NCBI GenBank assembly: GCA_002723155.1
Contig: PBNO01000016.1
Span: 1 to 51,531 of the forward strand
Direction of reading: 5' to 3'
DNA: 51,531 nt
Source: Ponticaulis sp.
GTDB lineage: Bacteria; Pseudomonadota; Alphaproteobacteria; Caulobacterales; Hyphomonadaceae
A program made the position numbers and the translations under genes. The stretch's first letter is position 1, and each line of letters starts with the position of its first letter. Below the pieces are notes generated by a model. It was not told the DNA's origin. It made no database searches and saw nothing but the letters and a program-made list of their open reading frames with translations. Shown here one piece after another: positions 1 through 6,721 of the stretch.

Positions 1-16
1 CACCGGCCACTCACGA

Positions 17-52
17 GGCCCGTCCGCGCGACCCCCGCGGGCGGGCCTTTTT
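17..52 (+). terminator. Rho-independent terminator at left edge
   Basis: A 12-bp stem (17-28 with 36-47, one G-T pair) around a 7-nt loop is followed by five T (48-52). It probably ends a plus-strand gene whose coding part lies left of the window. Confidence 0.75.
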
Positions 53-135
53 ACTGCCGTCTGCTCCTGCGCCCCGAAACCGCCAGCGAAGGAAAAGGGG
101 GTGGGGTTGCCGCAGACCAGTGGAGGAGCCAGACC

Positions 136-411
136 ATGCCCCAGCAACCCAGGACGCAGCGCCTGCCGAACTTCATCATCATCGGGCGAATCCGCGACGG
201 CGAACTCGATTGCATCTCCGCGATCAACGGGGCGCCGATCGCCGACCCCCAAATATGGAACACGCTGCTGGTCGAGACCCATCGCTGCCTCTCGATCGCC
301 GTTGGCGAAGAGCTGACGGTGTGGAGCGTGCACGATATCAACGCCGTGCTGCTGCCTGACGCCAACGCCATCGGCTTTGCCGCACGTATCGATCTTGCCG
401 AGATTGCTTGA
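136..411 (+). CDS. Small unrecognised protein (91 aa)
   Basis: I do not recognise this protein. The ATG at 136 is chosen because a GGAGGA ribosome site lies at about 122-127. The product is soluble-looking, with no signal peptide or membrane segment. It has a beta-rich feel (FIIIGRIRDGELDCISAING) and ends in an alanine-rich helix. It sits just after a terminator and upstream of a toxin-antitoxin pair, so it is probably its own transcription unit. Codon use matches the GC-rich neighbours. It is likely a conserved hypothetical plasmid protein; no function can be inferred. Confidence 0.6.
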   Translation: MPQQPRTQRLPNFIIIGRIRDGELDCISAINGAPIADPQIWNTLLVETHRCLSIAVGEELTVWSVHDINAVLLPDANAIGFAARIDLAEIA

Positions 412-448
412 AAATCCGGACAATCCGGATTATACGGATTGTTATCCG
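408..448 (+). promoter_or_regulatory. Promoter and operator of the Phd/PemK operon
   Basis: A TTGAAA box (408-413) and a TATACG box (431-436) are separated by 17 nt. The -10 box is overlapped by a perfect inverted repeat, CAATCCG (421-427) and CGGATTG (435-441). Further TCCG half-sites lie at 415-418 and 445-448. This fits autorepression by the antitoxin encoded 75 nt downstream. The boxes are seen; the control is inferred. Confidence 0.55.
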
Positions 449-522
449 CACGACGGTAATGACGACGACGATGACGGGCGTGACCCGCTGGTAACTTGGC
501 GATGATGATGGCGGAGACGAAC

Positions 523-858
523 ATGAAACAAGCTTACGGAGAAACCGTCACCACGACCGCTTTCTCGAAGAAGGTCGGCTACTATTACGACGAGGCGATC
601 CGCAGATCCATCGGTCTCGAGCGCCACGGAGAGGTCCGCGTCGTCATGGTGCCGGTCGACGAGTACAATTCGCTTCGAAAGCTGTTCGCGCGTGCCCTGC
701 AATCGGAGCAGCTGAAGGATGTCATCGGAGAAATCACCACCGCGCCGCCGGCGTTCCACCCTGACGCCCCGGACAGCTACGAAGACGAACCCCACGCCGG
801 CGCCGAGCGCCCCCGCCAATCCCGCAAGCGGGCAGAACGCGAGACCGCGACCGCCTGA
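523..858 (+). CDS. Phd/YefM-like antitoxin
   Basis: A 111-residue protein. Its N-terminal part (about residues 8-50) has the Phd/YefM pattern: FSKKVGYYYDEA, then ERHGEVRVVMVPVDEY. That fold dimerises and binds operator DNA, while the C-terminal tail (here charged and rich in Pro, Glu and Arg) neutralises the toxin. The ATG at 523 is preferred over in-frame ATGs at 502-508 because GGAG lies 6 nt upstream. The next gene encodes a PemK-like toxin and overlaps its 3' end. A palindromic operator-like site lies upstream. Pairing Phd-type antitoxins with PemK/MazF-fold toxins is known, though Phd more classically pairs with Doc. Confidence 0.75.
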   Translation: MKQAYGETVTTTAFSKKVGYYYDEAIRRSIGLERHGEVRVVMVPVDEYNSLRKLFARALQSEQLKDVIGEITTAPPAFHPDAPDSYEDEPHAGAERPRQSRKRAERETATA

Positions 859-1243
859 ACCCGGCGCCATCATCGATTACGGCTATCTCTGGGCCCGCGA
901 AGACGCGAAGGGGCAGGAGAACGCCACGAAGACGCGCCCGTGCTACATCTACGGCGTCAAGCCCATCGACGGGCTCTACATCGTCTCCGTCATGGCCATA
1001 TCGAGCTCGTCGACCGGCGCACGCGTGCCCGTTCATCCACGCGAACGAGCAGCGCTGGGGCTTCCGGACGACTGCGACGTCGTGATCGAGGAAATGAACG
1101 TGTTCCAGTGGTCGGGTCCCGACATCGTCCCACAATCGGACGGATCCCTGATGCGGGCAAACCCCGCATCGAGGAAGCTGACCACGGCAATCGGCGCCGC
1201 CATGGTCGGCCGAACCCCGACTATCGTTTTCCGGTCTCCCTGA
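719..1243 (+). CDS. PemK-like toxin
   Basis: The conserved part begins near nt 866. It carries PGAIIDYGYLW, then TKTRPCYIYG, a SVMAISSS strand and IEEMNVFQWSGPD, the pattern of PemK-like plasmid maintenance toxins. These are related to MazF-type endoribonucleases that cleave mRNA. The start is a problem. The only ATG or GTG in frame is at 719, which overlaps the antitoxin gene by 140 nt and adds about 48 low-complexity Pro/Arg residues. A rarer start (CTG or ATC nearer 866) would give a normal-sized toxin of about 125 residues. The frame is otherwise open and ends at 1243. The function is fairly sure, the start is not. Confidence 0.7.
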   Translation: MSSEKSPPRRRRSTLTPRTATKTNPTPAPSAPANPASGQNARPRPPEPGAIIDYGYLWAREDAKGQENATKTRPCYIYGVKPIDGLYIVSVMAISSSSTGARVPVHPRERAALGLPDDCDVVIEEMNVFQWSGPDIVPQSDGSLMRANPASRKLTTAIGAAMVGRTPTIVFRSP

Positions 1244-1701
1244 CACGCGCAGCGGGGAGCACGCCAACGGCGTGAATCGTCCGGTTGCGCGGGACGCCCG
1301 CCTGCCCGGGCGGAAATGCCTCGCGACGAACGTGGAAGGCGAGGGATCGTAGCGGCAGGAATCTTGCCACCGGCCACTCCCGAAAACAGAGTCCGCACTA
1401 CGCAGCGCGACCGATCCAGCTTCCGCAGGCAATCGCTACGGCGTCACCTCCGGGACAGTGTTCAGCACTTCAGGGCCCCTCAACGCCAAGTGCATGTCCG
1501 CCGTCCAGTGCCCCTGCCCCTCCGGTCGGGCTTAGGGCCAACCTGCGAAAATACGAGCCGTGTTGCTCGCTTCGCGAGCTGCCCGCTCCACCTCGATTTT
1601 CGAGGTTTCCCGCGCACGAATGCGCGGTGTCCCATCCCTCCCTCCAGGGCTCGATAAGGGCACCGGCGGACAAGCCGTCGGCTCAGAAGGAGGCTTTTGA
1701 A
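1244..1701 (+). other. 458-nt non-coding leader with four hairpins before ssb
   Basis: I see no convincing gene here. The last 140 nt hold four consecutive perfect or near-perfect hairpins: 1565-1579 (GCTCGC/GCGAGC), 1591-1605 (CCTCG/CGAGG), 1611-1626 (CGCGCA, CGAA loop, TGCGCG) and 1663-1681 (7 bp with one G-T). A strong AAGGAGG lies at 1687-1693. This looks like a structured 5' untranslated region of the ssb gene. Confidence 0.5.
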
Positions 1702-2037
1702 ATGAACATCGTCAACCTCGTCGGCCGACTGGCCAAGGACCCGATCGCCCGCGACGGCAGCAAGACCAAGGTCACCGAGCTGCTCCTGGTCACCGAACGC
1801 CCCGTCATCCGCGACGGCCGCGTCCAGAAGGATCCGGAAACCGGCTACACGAAAACCGACGCCGAGTTCCACAAGATCATCGTCTTCAACGGCATGGGTC
1901 TTCCGCTCCGCGACCACAAGGCGAAGGGCGACCAGCTCGCGGTCACCGGACGCATTCACTACACCCGCTGGCAGGATGCCGACGGCAACGACCGCTACGG
2001 CTGCGAGATCATCGCCGAGAACGTCGAGTTCCTCTGA
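1702..2037 (+). CDS. ssb: Single-strand DNA-binding protein, short plasmid type
   Basis: A 111-residue OB-fold protein starting MNIVNLVGRLAKDP, with ELLLVTERPV, FHKIIVFNGMG and KGDQLAVTGRIHYTRWQ in the SSB order. It lacks the long acidic C-terminal tail of chromosomal SSB, which recruits partner proteins, and ends at ENVEFL. Plasmid SSBs coat single-stranded DNA that enters during conjugation. The start is set by AAGGAGG 8 nt upstream; an open frame extends to 1285 but is mostly the leader. A GCAA-loop hairpin follows the stop. Good match to the family. Confidence 0.85.
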   Translation: MNIVNLVGRLAKDPIARDGSKTKVTELLLVTERPVIRDGRVQKDPETGYTKTDAEFHKIIVFNGMGLPLRDHKAKGDQLAVTGRIHYTRWQDADGNDRYGCEIIAENVEFL

Positions 2038-2049
2038 CCGACCCCGATC

Positions 2050-2074
2050 GGGCGGCGCGCAAGCGCCGCCCTTT
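2050..2074 (+). terminator. Hairpin terminator after ssb
   Basis: A 9-bp stem GGGCGGCGC/GCGCCGCCC with a GCAA tetraloop (2050-2071) is followed by TTTC. The T tract is short, so it may be leaky toward the next gene at 2100. Confidence 0.55.
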
Positions 2075-2099
2075 CACCATCTCACCCAGGAGAATTGCC

Positions 2100-2366
2100 A
2101 TGAAGGACTTCGGCCTCTTCGCCGAGCGAGACGCCGCACGCGCGGAACGCAAGCTCAGCGAACTCAACCGCTTCGCTGCCCGGCGCGAAATCATGCTCGA
2201 GACCATCGACCTCGACGCCCTCGACCGGAACGCCGCATTTGAGATCCTCGAAGCAGATGAAGACCTGGCAGAGACGCTCGCCTTCGGGCCAATCTACGTC
2301 CATCATCTCGCGACGCTCGAGGCACAACGCGTCGAGATCGCGGCGACGCTAGCGCGGGCTGCTTGA
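2100..2366 (+). CDS. Small helical unrecognised protein (88 aa)
   Basis: I do not recognise this protein. It begins MKDFGLFAERDAARAERK and is almost all predicted helix, rich in Ala, Glu, Leu and Arg. It has no Cys cluster, signal peptide or membrane segment. The start follows an AGGAG site 7 nt upstream. It is 62 nt after ssb with only a weak terminator between, so the two may be cotranscribed. Codon use matches ssb, unlike the next gene on the other strand. Probably a conserved small plasmid protein. Confidence 0.6.
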   Translation: MKDFGLFAERDAARAERKLSELNRFAARREIMLETIDLDALDRNAAFEILEADEDLAETLAFGPIYVHHLATLEAQRVEIAATLARAA

Positions 2367-2409
2367 GAGGAGGAAATATCCTCAGCCATTCTCTTGGCTC
2401 ATCCGCGGA

Positions 2410-3141
2410 TTACCGGCGACGGCCACTGAGCCAGAACCTACGCCAGCGAGCGTCATCCGAACTCGACTTGAGCAAGGACAACTCCTGACGGGACTTCCGT
2501 GCTCTTATCGGCCAACGCCACGCCCGGAAACCATCACGACAAACAGCATCAACCAGTATATCGTCGGGAACAGAAAAATACTGCCGCAGATCTACTTCGA
2601 TAGCTCTCTGCTCCTGTTGTGCCCAGTCAGGCTCAGCGCATCCATCCGTCCACGGAAGACGAAGTAGAACGGCAATCGGCGCACGTCTGAATTCCGAAGT
2701 AGACCCCGGACGCGCACGCTGAAACGACATGTCGAATGCCAAGCTTAAAGGCAAATACGATGGACACCTGACGAAACGCTCGACCCTCACCAATTGCCCG
2801 CTGACACGATGATCGACAACGTGAGGAAGCAGCAACTCTTTGCTGGGCAAGATCCGCTTAAAGAATTCCGCTGCTTGCAAAGAGAGCCATTGCCGCTTCG
2901 AACAATGGACGGGCCCTGGACGATGCGCGAAATGCCACTCTCGCTCTTCTCCTTGCTTCGCCGAGAGGTTCTCTTCGCAACAGGCGCAAACGCAGTTACA
3001 ATCGAAACCCCTGCGTACATTTTCGATACTCACGATCTGACGCTCTGCATTCAACGCAACTCGCATCAGCGGCGACCCATCCGACCAGCGGCGCTGACCA
3101 ATCGCAAAGCCCAATGAGTTTGTTTCGCGGGTCCTCATCAT
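2410..3141 (-). CDS. CoiA-like zinc-binding protein
   Basis: A 243-residue protein. Around residues 47-90 it has a cysteine cluster (CNCVCACCEENL), then AKQGEEREWHFAHRPG and another Cys-containing stretch. This matches the N-terminal zinc-ribbon part of CoiA-like proteins, a family named for a competence protein and associated with a nuclease-like domain. The rest of this copy is Arg/Trp-rich and unrecognised, so I cannot confirm a nuclease active site. It runs opposite to the flanking genes and is more A+T-rich, suggesting separate acquisition. Two adjacent ATG codons (3141 and 3138) are possible starts, both with a weak ribosome site. A role in handling incoming single-stranded DNA would be speculation. 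Confidence 0.6.
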   Translation of the reverse strand: MMRTRETNSLGFAIGQRRWSDGSPLMRVALNAERQIVSIENVRRGFDCNCVCACCEENLSAKQGEEREWHFAHRPGPVHCSKRQWLSLQAAEFFKRILPSKELLLPHVVDHRVSGQLVRVERFVRCPSYLPLSLAFDMSFQRARPGSTSEFRRAPIAVLLRLPWTDGCAEPDWAQQEQRAIEVDLRQYFSVPDDILVDAVCRDGFRAWRWPIRARKSRQELSLLKSSSDDARWRRFWLSGRRR

Positions 3142-3216
3142 GCATGAATATGCCCGCTGACATAAGCCAACAAGCGTTGTGAGAAAAAGGGAAATCGAGG
3201 AATATTGTTACCGCCT

Positions 3217-3380
3217 CCCGGCCTTTTGCCGGGACCGCGCTCTACTACGCTAGGCTCCTGCCAGCTCCTCGCCTTCGCTCGATCGCTGTCTGCGTCGCCA
3301 AGCTACGCCGAACCCGGCAAGCCGGTTTCGGCCCATCCGGGTGACGATCGCGTGGCGGGATAGCCGCGCACCGCGCTATC
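3217..3380 (+). ncRNA. Structured RNA candidate, family R1, copy 1
   Basis: This segment is homologous to 8100-8256. The copies share GGACCGCGCTCTA, CGCTAGG and GGGTGACGATCG. Seen in order here: hairpin CCCGGC/GCCGGG (3217-3233); the conserved block 3232-3259; a stem CGTCGCC (3293-3299) with GGTGACG (3340-3346) enclosing a hairpin CCGAA (3308-3312)/TTCGG (3327-3331); and hairpin GATAGC/GCTATC (3359-3380). The other copy keeps the first, enclosed and last hairpins with different bases, which supports RNA structure. The G-U pair in the enclosing stem works only for plus-strand RNA. Not matched to a known family. Confidence 0.55.
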
Positions 3381-3737
3381 GCGCTGCGGCCTGAAGAGCG
3401 GGGCTGACTGCATCGGCTCGACCTCCGGCCGACAAGGTCTTGGCTGACGCATGGCTGGCAGATTCACCGCATCCCTTCAGCGGAGCGCCAGCCTTCGGTC
3501 GGGCCTCCGCCTTTTTCATTGGCCCCGCGGGCTCTCGGTCCCGCCGCTCGCGTCCGGGCGGCCGCGCGAGGGCAACGACCCTTGGCGTTGCCGCGCGCGC
3601 GAGACGCACCGGCCTGTCTAGCCGCGGCTCCTGCGGGAGCCCGATGGGTGTGAAGAAAAGAAGAGGGGAGAGGGGAGGGTGGGTTTGATTGCATCCTCGT
3701 GTGATGGGGTCCGAAGGATACTTGCGGCAAAGATCCG
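3381..3737 (+). other. Hairpin-rich non-coding stretch with a G-quadruplex motif
   Basis: No gene is seen. Strong hairpins occur at 3563-3599 (CGCGCG plus GGCAACG pairing with CGTTGCC plus CGCGCG) and at 3626-3641 (GGCTCC, TGCG loop, GGAGCC). At 3665-3683 four G runs (4, 4, 3, 3) with loops AGA, A and T make a classic quadruplex motif. With the elements on either side, about 810 nt (3142-3950) carry no protein. Confidence 0.45.
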
Positions 3738-3900
3738 GTCAAGGATCTGCGGTCCCCCCAATTTTTTCCCGGCTTTTGTCTGCTTGCAGCAGACGGGAAA
3801 AAATCGGCTCCCCCGCAGCCCGTAGGCGTTAACCGGGGTCCGGCCCTGACGTGCCGGCTTCCCGGTTAACGTCCCTGACCTCGTTTGCCCGCTGCGCACC
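3738..3900 (+). ncRNA. Structured leader RNA, family R2, copy 1
   Basis: Homologous to 5107-5211. Conserved blocks are GTCAAGGATC, GCGGTCCCCCCAATTT, AAATCGGCTCCCCCGC, GCCCG and CGTCCCTGACC. Between them sit two hairpins that differ completely between the copies. Here the first is ATTTTTTCCCG/CGGGAAAAAAT with an inner GTCTGC/GCAGAC. The second is GTTAACCGGG/CCCGGTTAAC with an inner CCGGC/GCCGG. It lies 50 nt upstream of the DUF2493 gene, so a cis-acting leader is likely. CTCCCCC could pair with the GGAG of the ribosome site at 3940-3943, which is an inference. Confidence 0.6.
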
Positions 3901-3950
3901 ATTGGACCCGTCATCACGAGATGACGCGATCAAACCAATGGAGGCTTCCA

Positions 3951-4949
3951 ATGCAGACTTTCAACTCTTTCGCCGATCTCGCCAACGCCCGGATCGAGCT
4001 GGCCGACAGCCGCGGCCCGGTGACCGAAGCATACGACGGCGCGTTCCTCGAGCACAGCGACATGGCGAAGCTCAGCGTGGTCGACGAACCGATCACCGCC
4101 GACATGCCCGACGCCGACATGGCGAGGCGCGCCGTGGAGATGGCGATCGGAACGATCTTCGACGTCCTGAAGGACACCCGCATGGAGGAATTCGCCCAGC
4201 AGCTCGCCTGGGGGATGGTCAACTCCTTCCACATGACCGCCCGCCTGGTCGAAGGACGCGAGGACGATGCGGCGAAGAAGCTCGGAGAACTTGCCCGTCA
4301 CTTCGATCCTTCCGAAATCTACGCCGTCGAACTCGAAGAGACCCAGCTTCTCGTCCAGACGCTGCAGGGGTGCCGCGAAGCGCTGGAAGCGATGCGCGAC
4401 CATGCCTCGGACGTCTACCGGGTCGAGACCGGGCGACCGTTCACTGCCACACGCGGATCGCAGGTCAGCAAGAACGGCGTCACCGCCTCGCAGATCCAGG
4501 CACGCGACTTCCTCGCAGCCCGGGCGAAGGATCGCAGGGCCCAGTTCCAGCCCGAAGGGCCGCTTGTGGTGGTCTCGGGCGGCATGAAGGACTGGCACGA
4601 CTTCGAGATGATCTGGGACATCCTCGACGACATCAAGGAGCGCGTCCCCAACATGGTCCTCGGCACGACCGGAATGCGCAAGGGTGTCGACGCGATGGCG
4701 AACGCATGGGCCCAGAAGAACGGCGTGCAGACGATCCTCTTCATGCCCGACCGGCGGCACGGCAACCGCGCACCGTTCCTGCGCAACGAGAACATGGTCA
4801 AGCTCGGGCCGGTGGAAGCGATCATCGGCGAAGGTTCGGGCATCCAGTCGAACCTCGCACAACGGCTGCGGCAGGCAGGCGTGCCGGTTCACATCCGCCG
4901 GATCGCCGATCAGCGGCAGCAGAAGGTCGGCGCGTCCACCTTCGGGTGA
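3951..4949 (+). CDS. DUF2493 (YspA / cpYpsA-like SLOG) protein
   Basis: A 332-residue protein. The N-terminal 170 residues are helical and typical of the plasmid-borne version. The C-terminal domain (about 203-325) begins PLVVVSGGMKDWHDFEMIW and continues with GTTGMRKGVDAMANAWA and GEGSGIQSNLAQRLRQAG. This is the DUF2493 pattern, placed in the Rossmann-like SLOG superfamily thought to bind nucleotide-derived ligands. The biochemical role is unknown. The ATG at 3951 is chosen because TGGAGG lies 6 nt upstream; the open frame extends to 3885. It is preceded by a structured leader and followed by a terminator, so it appears to be a single-gene unit. Confidence 0.75.
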   Translation: MQTFNSFADLANARIELADSRGPVTEAYDGAFLEHSDMAKLSVVDEPITADMPDADMARRAVEMAIGTIFDVLKDTRMEEFAQQLAWGMVNSFHMTARLVEGREDDAAKKLGELARHFDPSEIYAVELEETQLLVQTLQGCREALEAMRDHASDVYRVETGRPFTATRGSQVSKNGVTASQIQARDFLAARAKDRRAQFQPEGPLVVVSGGMKDWHDFEMIWDILDDIKERVPNMVLGTTGMRKGVDAMANAWAQKNGVQTILFMPDRRHGNRAPFLRNENMVKLGPVEAIIGEGSGIQSNLAQRLRQAGVPVHIRRIADQRQQKVGASTFG

Positions 4950-4958
4950 GCGCCTCTC

Positions 4959-4998
4959 GGGAGGCTCCGGCATACGCCGGGGCCTCCCTTTCCTTTTC
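4959..4998 (+). terminator. Terminator after the DUF2493 gene
   Basis: A 12-bp stem (GGGAGGC and CCGGC paired with GCCGG and GCCTCCC, each side bulged by one base) with an ATAC loop spans 4959-4988. TTTCCTTTTC follows. Confidence 0.75.
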
Positions 4999-5106
4999 GT
5001 CTCGGCAAGACGGGCTCGGGGGGCATCGAGCCCCCGTCGCCCGTACCGGGAACATGGAGTGGTCGTCTCTCGTGTCGTCCCAGTCTGGTGCGGCATTCCT
5101 GCGCCC
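4999..5106 (+). other. Short non-coding gap
   Basis: No gene or clear structure is seen here. It must carry the promoter for the structured leader that starts at 5107. I could not pick convincing -35 and -10 boxes. Confidence 0.3.
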
Positions 5107-5211
5107 GTCAAGGATCGGCGGTCCCCCCAATTTGCTGCGCAAATCGGCTCCCCCGCCGCCCGCTGGCGCGGCGTTGCTGCGCAACGTCCCTGACCGGCTT
5201 GACCCGCGCAC
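5107..5211 (+). ncRNA. Structured leader RNA, family R2, copy 2
   Basis: Same conserved blocks as 3738-3900, in the same order, but with short hairpins: ATTTGC/GCAAAT (5130-5144) in place of the first long stem and CGTTGC/GCAACG (5172-5186) in place of the second. The bases differ wholly from copy 1, yet the pairing is kept, which is strong evidence for RNA structure. It ends 35 nt before a small membrane protein gene whose ribosome site (AATGGAGGT) resembles the one after copy 1. Confidence 0.6.
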
Positions 5212-5246
5212 CCGATGGGAACTCCCACCGAACAATGGAGGTTATC

Positions 5247-5477
5247 ATGGGTGTCCAAGTCGAATTGTTCAAAGCGCTCCGGTCTGTTAAGATCGGCAAT
5301 GACGAAGCATCAAAAGTCGTCGAAGAACTGGAAGGTCACATCGCCGTGAAGATCACCGAAGCCAATAAGGAACTCGTCGGCGAGCTCAAAAGCCAGCGTT
5401 GGGTTCTCGGTTTCCTGCTCATCGTCACAACGATCTCCGCGGGCCTTGGCGGCTACGTCGCCTTCATCCTGAAATAG
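5247..5477 (+). CDS. Small coiled-coil membrane protein (76 aa)
   Basis: Residues 1-50 are a charged amphipathic helix (KIGNDEASKVVEELEGHIAV and onward), likely a coiled coil. Residues 52-74 form one membrane segment (WVLGFLLIVTTISAGLGGY). The layout resembles small DUF1640-type proteins, which are coiled coil plus C-terminal anchor, but I cannot confirm membership. The start is set by TGGAGG 5 nt upstream. It stands alone between an R2-type leader and a strong terminator. The function is unknown; a scaffold anchored by its C-terminus in the inner membrane fits the topology. Confidence 0.65.
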   Translation: MGVQVELFKALRSVKIGNDEASKVVEELEGHIAVKITEANKELVGELKSQRWVLGFLLIVTTISAGLGGYVAFILK

Positions 5478-5480
5478 AGC

Positions 5481-5502
5481 AAGGGGCTTCGGCCCCTTTT
5501 TT
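5481..5502 (+). terminator. Strong UUCG terminator
   Basis: GGGGC, TTCG tetraloop, GCCCC and six T (5483-5502) directly follow the stop codon at 5477. Confidence 0.9.
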
Positions 5503-5546
5503 GCTCGCCTCCCACTTCTGCACCGGCGTGCCTCCGCTCGACCTGG

Positions 5547-5989
5547 CATTGGCGACTTCGCGCCTCGCCGGTCTCGCAGGGCACGCCTCCGATACCGAAT
5601 GAGGCAATGCCGGGAGCGGCCGTCGTCGGCCGCAGCGATCCGCACGACCTGCGCCCGGGGCGCCGGCAGTCCCTTGCTCGCCTGGCGGACATGCGTCCGC
5701 CTCGGCATCGACGGTCTGCCATGCGCCCTGCCCGGTGCAGGATTGCTCGCCCTTGCATCGGCGCCTTCGCGCCTCGCGGTCATCGCCCCTGCACCTGCTG
5801 CAGAGAGGATCGAGACCCCGAAGCGGCCGTCGTCGGCCGCGGTCTGACCGAACCGTGGGGCGCGGGCCGCGGCGGTCCCTTGCTTGCTGGCGAACATCCG
5901 TTCGCCGGCGCATCGCGCGGTCCGCCTTGGCCACACCGTGAAACGTGACCGTCACGGCGACAAGGCTCGCTGGCGAACATCCGTTCGCC
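5547..5989 (+). repeat. Tandem structured unit, family R3 (two copies and a partial third)
   Basis: Three blocks recur with a period of about 206-209 nt. Block a is a TTCGCGCCTCGC-containing hairpin (5547-5573 and 5756-5781). Block b is the identical hairpin GCGGCCG, TCGT, CGGCCGC (5616-5633 and 5823-5840). Block c begins GTCCCTTGCT and ends in a 7-bp hairpin (5669-5701 and 5875-5906). The block c hairpin occurs a third time at 5972-5989. The stem is GGCGGAC/GTCCGCC in copy 1 and GGCGAAC/GTTCGCC in copies 2 and 3, a compensatory change. No open frame is conserved between units, so this looks like a structured RNA or a repeat array. Confidence 0.55.
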
Positions 5990-6154
5990 CGCGCATCGCC
6001 GGCTTTCCTTCTCGGAACGCGGCCCCTTGCCGGAGCGGGCCTGCGCCCGCTGAATGCCGAGGGCAGTGCCAGACCGCCGCCCTTTCGCCGCGAGGCACCG
6101 TCGCGCATCAAAGGGGAGGGGGAGGGGAGTGACGAGCCATCATAGGAGGCAAAG
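5990..6154 (+). other. Non-coding stretch ending in a purine-rich tract
   Basis: No gene is seen between the R3 unit and the ATG at 6155. A GGGG, A, GGGGG, A, GGGG run (6113-6127) resembles the G-rich run at 3665-3683. Only three G tracts are present here, so a quadruplex is less certain. An AGGAGG ribosome site lies at 6144-6149. Confidence 0.4.
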
Positions 6155-6721
6155 ATGCTCGTCACCTTCCGCGTCAAGGACACGCACACCACGCTGCAAT
6201 CGCGGCCTGCCGAAATCACCGCGCTCGAGCTCGCCGCGCTGACGCGCCGGCTCCACTCTAGCAACGCCACGCTGGACGTGGACGAGGGCGAATTCGGGGT
6301 GGCACCGCTGAACTTCGAGATCAACGCCAACGCCATGTCGATGGCCTCCTTCACCGCCTGCTTCGACCACCGTGCGGACATCATCGAGATCGTCGAGGAA
6401 GCCCAGTTCCTCGGGCGCACGCTGCGCGTGACACACCTCGGCAGGCTGTCCCCGATCACGATCGAGGTCTCCGAGCATATCGCGCTTGCGCGTGACCTCA
6501 TGATGGGGCCCGACCTTGCCGCCAAGCTGCTCTTTGCGCTTGGACGCGACAATGCTGAGAACGGAGAGATTGCACTCGAAAGCTTGCGCGAACTGCTGCA
6601 GGAGCCGCGCATCTACGATGCCTTCGCCGCGGCGAAGATCGCACCGCTGTACGACTCCCTTACCTACCTCGCGTTCACCGATTGCGGCGAGCAGGCACCG
6701 GTGCTGGAATGGGCACAGTGA
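6155..6721 (+). CDS. Unrecognised plasmid protein (188 aa)
   Basis: I do not recognise this protein. It starts MLVTFRVKDTHTTLQSRPAE and is acidic and soluble-looking, with no signal peptide or membrane segment. It mixes beta strands (residues 1-70 and 85-110) with helices in the last 80 residues. AGGAGG 5 nt upstream fixes the start. It follows nearly 680 nt of structured non-coding DNA. The next gene overlaps its last codons, so the two are translationally coupled and probably work together. Confidence 0.65.
   Translation: MLVTFRVKDTHTTLQSRPAEITALELAALTRRLHSSNATLDVDEGEFGVAPLNFEINANAMSMASFTACFDHRADIIEIVEEAQFLGRTLRVTHLGRLSPITIEVSEHIALARDLMMGPDLAAKLLFALGRDNAENGEIALESLRELLQEPRIYDAFAAAKIAPLYDSLTYLAFTDCGEQAPVLEWAQ

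Noticed and set aside
1-1384. CACCGGCCACTC repeated at 1-12 and 1368-1379
   Set aside because: A 16-nt near-match in GC-rich DNA with no surrounding homology is probably chance.
734-1432. 232-residue minus-strand frame opposite the PemK-like gene
   Set aside because: The plus-strand frame carries a recognisable toxin domain; the antisense product has none.
3930-5258. 442-residue minus-strand frame opposite the DUF2493 gene
   Set aside because: It is the antisense shadow of a clear DUF2493 protein and crosses a terminator and a structured leader.
5464-6612. Long minus-strand open frame of 382 residues across the R3 region
   Set aside because: GC-rich DNA keeps antisense frames open. The translation is Arg/Ser/Ala-rich without domains and runs over a plus-strand gene with a good ribosome site.
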